Position numbers and translations under genes: made by a program | DNA from: Fibrobacter sp. UBA4373 | Lineage (GTDB): Bacteria > Fibrobacterota > Fibrobacteria > Fibrobacterales > Fibrobacteraceae | DNA length: 5,373 bases | NCBI GenBank assembly: GCA_002390045.1 | Contig: DGSB01000054.1 | Location: 1-5,373, forward strand | Reading direction: 5' to 3' | The notes under the pieces: generated by a model | What the model was told of the DNA's origin: nothing | The model's database searches: none | The model's input: the letters and a program-made list of their open reading frames with translations, nothing else | Part shown: piece after piece, positions 3,830-5,373 of the stretch | How positions within the stretch are numbered: position 1 is the first letter of the stretch | How the letters are laid out: every line of letters begins with the position of its first letter

Positions 3830-5176
3830 ATGGCAACAATCGCGAAGAAGACAAATTTAGACATGTTGAACGGTCCTCTTGGAAGTAAGATCCTGAGGTT
3901 CGCGATTCCTATTGCCCTTAGCAGCATCTTTCAGCAGATGTTCAATTTGGCGGACATCGCTGTGGTGGGAAGGTTCGCAGGCGACAAGGCGCTAGCAGCC
4001 GTCGGCGCAAATACTTTCGTCATCAACTTGCTGATCAATTTATTTGTCGGCATTTCCGTAGGGGCAAATGTTGTTGTCGCAAATTCCATCGGCGAGCACA
4101 GCTACCGTTCCGTCACACGTAGCGTCCATACGTCGGTCATGGTTTCGTTCTTTAGCGGAATCATTCTTTCGTTCGTGGGCATCTTTTTTGCAAGGCCCAT
4201 CCTTTCGCTGATTTCGACCCCGTCCGATATCTTGGACGATGCTGTCCTTTACCTGCAAGTTTACTTTGTGGGAATGCCCTTTGCCATGATCTACAACTTT
4301 ATTGCGGCCATTTTACGCGGCAAAGGCGATACCAAGCGCCCTCTTTATGTGCTGATGTTTGCAGGCGCCTTCAACGTCGCATTGAACCTGATTTTGGTGG
4401 CAGGTTTTGGCATGGGCGTTTCAGGAGTTGCCATCGCAACCGTTTTTGCCAACGTCATCAGCAGCGTTACTTTGTTCTATTTTCTGATGCACGAAGAAGG
4501 GCCGTTCAAGCTGCAATTCTGGAAGCTCCGGGTGACGCCACTTTTCTTTGGACGCATTATGCGCGTGGGCCTTCCGTCGGGGCTTCGCGGAGTCGTGTTT
4601 TCGTTTAGCAATGTCTGTTTGCAGTCGGCCATCAATAGCCTTGGATCCTTGACCGTTGCGGCTTCGGCTGCGGCCCTGAACTACGAATTCGTGGTCTACT
4701 ACTGGCTGAGTTCTTTTTCACAGGCATGCATTACGTTTGTGGGCCAAAATTACGGAGCCAAAAATATGGAACGGTGCCGTAGTACGGTTCGCTGGTCGCT
4801 TTTGCTGGGATGCTGTTCGACGATTGTTTTGAGCGCACCCTGCTGCATTTTTGCCTACCCGTTACTTTCGGTGTTCACCTCGAATTCCGAAATTATCGAA
4901 ATTGCGTCTGTCCGCATGTATGTGGTTGTCGGGCTTTTGTTCATTAACGTGTTCCTGGATGTGTTTTCCGGAGCGCTTTCCGGAATGGGAAAATCCTTGG
5001 CCCCGGCGCTTACCTGCATGGCAGGGGTGTGCGGAATCCGCATCCTTTGGGTGATTTTCGTATTCCCCAAGTACCATTCTTTCACATCGTTGATGGTCGT
5101 TTACCCGATCAGCTGGGTGCTGACGATTGCCGTCGTCGCGGGAATCTACATTCACACGGTCAGACAGCAGAAATAG
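3830..5176 (+). CDS. MATE family multidrug/cation antiporter
   Basis: A complete 448-residue inner-membrane transporter of the MATE (MatE, NorM/DinF-type) family, which exports organic cations, drugs or metabolites in exchange for Na+ or H+. The length and about 12 hydrophobic segments fit the family, built of two six-helix halves. The first half opens with the conserved FAIPIALSSIFQQMFNLAD and VVGRFAG (Pro27 in helix 1; Asp42, which likely corresponds to the cation-site Asp of NorM) and carries ILRGKGDTKRP. The second half starts near MRVGLPSGLRG and carries SGALSGMGKSL. The start ATG 3830 has AGGA at 3820-3823 six bases ahead. The substrate cannot be predicted. No convincing promoter is seen in the 50 bases after the preceding terminator, apart from a lone TAAAAT (3792-3797). 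The gene ends 15 bases from the converging RseP-like gene. Confidence 0.97.
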   Translation: MATIAKKTNLDMLNGPLGSKILRFAIPIALSSIFQQMFNLADIAVVGRFAGDKALAAVGANTFVINLLINLFVGISVGANVVVANSIGEHSYRSVTRSVHTSVMVSFFSGIILSFVGIFFARPILSLISTPSDILDDAVLYLQVYFVGMPFAMIYNFIAAILRGKGDTKRPLYVLMFAGAFNVALNLILVAGFGMGVSGVAIATVFANVISSVTLFYFLMHEEGPFKLQFWKLRVTPLFFGRIMRVGLPSGLRGVVFSFSNVCLQSAINSLGSLTVAASAAALNYEFVVYYWLSSFSQACITFVGQNYGAKNMERCRSTVRWSLLLGCCSTIVLSAPCCIFAYPLLSVFTSNSEIIEIASVRMYVVVGLLFINVFLDVFSGALSGMGKSLAPALTCMAGVCGIRILWVIFVFPKYHSFTSLMVVYPISWVLTIAVVAGIYIHTVRQQK

Positions 5177-5191
5177 ATCGCTTCAAGGACT

Positions 5192-5373
5192 TTACCGCAA
5201 GAAGAGCGAAATTTTTTCCAGATCGAGGAACGTAATGAACACGAAGAGCGCCATGAAGAAAGCCATCGCAATGCGCTGAATGACCGCCTGTTTTTCTTGA
5301 GCGATCGGTTTTCCGCGCACCGCTTCGATCAAGAGGAACAGCAAAAGTCCACCGTCCGTAATCGCAAGCGGCA
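5192..5373 (-). CDS. rseP: RseP-like site-2 zinc metalloprotease, C-terminal end (5' end outside window)
   Basis: The last 59 residues of a membrane-embedded M50/site-2 protease, read from the right edge to TAA at 5194-5192. Members of this family cut anti-sigma factors or signal peptides within the membrane. The visible part begins PLAITDGGLLLFLLIEAVRGKP, matching the third conserved motif of RseP (usually PxPxLDGG, followed by LxFLxxExxRGKP), whose Asp is a zinc ligand. It continues with a basic QRIAMAFF segment and a final transmembrane helix (FFMALFVFITFLDL). The Asp is kept, but the usual Pro and Leu just before it are Ala and Thr (AITDGG). The HExxH site lies outside the window. It converges tail to tail with the MATE gene. 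The family is clear; the gene symbol is by analogy. Confidence 0.8.
   Translation of the reverse strand, partial: PLAITDGGLLLFLLIEAVRGKPIAQEKQAVIQRIAMAFFMALFVFITFLDLEKISLFLR

Noticed and set aside
5178..5217. Terminator for the MATE gene inside the 3' end of the RseP-like gene
   Set aside because: TCGCTTC can pair with GAAGagCGA before a T6 run, but the stem is bulged with a 16-base loop and the bases also encode the RseP tail; too weak to call.

Overview
The window looks like a stretch of chromosome from a Fibrobacter-type bacterium (inference). The strongest clue is the lipoprotein at 2441-3724: a lipobox cysteine is followed by about 75 residues of evenly spaced serine clusters, a linker style typical of Fibrobacter. 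The moderate GC content and the APH-like phosphotransferase fit the same source. No phage, transposase, integrase, CRISPR array, tRNA or rRNA is visible.

Left part (1-1030). The 3' end of an aminoglycoside-phosphotransferase-like gene enters from the left edge (+). A 17-codon reading frame with a good ribosome binding site follows it and may be the stump of a second operon gene. Converging from the right (-) is a HipB-type HTH regulator. Its usual partner hipA is almost gone: only the last ~49 codons remain, out of frame with the regulator (493-642). The regulator keeps a clean promoter flanked by two copies of a TGTCRATAAATAT operator, so it probably still represses itself as an orphan antitoxin-like protein.

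Middle (1031-2440). A + strand control region contains a TTGACA promoter inside an inverted repeat, a short open frame with five Cys codons in 17, and a strong intrinsic terminator. The end of the short frame can pair with the 5' arm of the terminator, which is the layout of a ribosome-mediated attenuator (inference). A hairpin that would cover the Shine-Dalgarno sequence comes next, then an LCM/TIGR00027-type SAM-dependent methyltransferase. That gene is split by a frameshift exactly at a run of nine A. After it lies a fragment of a transglutaminase-like protein (about 2226-2408) that has lost its beginning and probably its end.

Right part (2441-5373). The serine-rich lipoprotein has a promoter placed so that its mRNA should be leaderless, and it ends at a strong terminator. 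A complete 448-residue MATE efflux transporter follows (+). The last 59 codons of an RseP-like site-2 protease converge on it from the right edge (-).

The genes do not form one pathway. The window is an accessory-looking patch, with three decayed or split genes in about 2 kb, beside intact housekeeping-type genes. The points most worth a second look are the candidate Cys attenuator, the A9 frameshift, the decayed hipBA locus that still has its operators, and the two apparently leaderless promoters.
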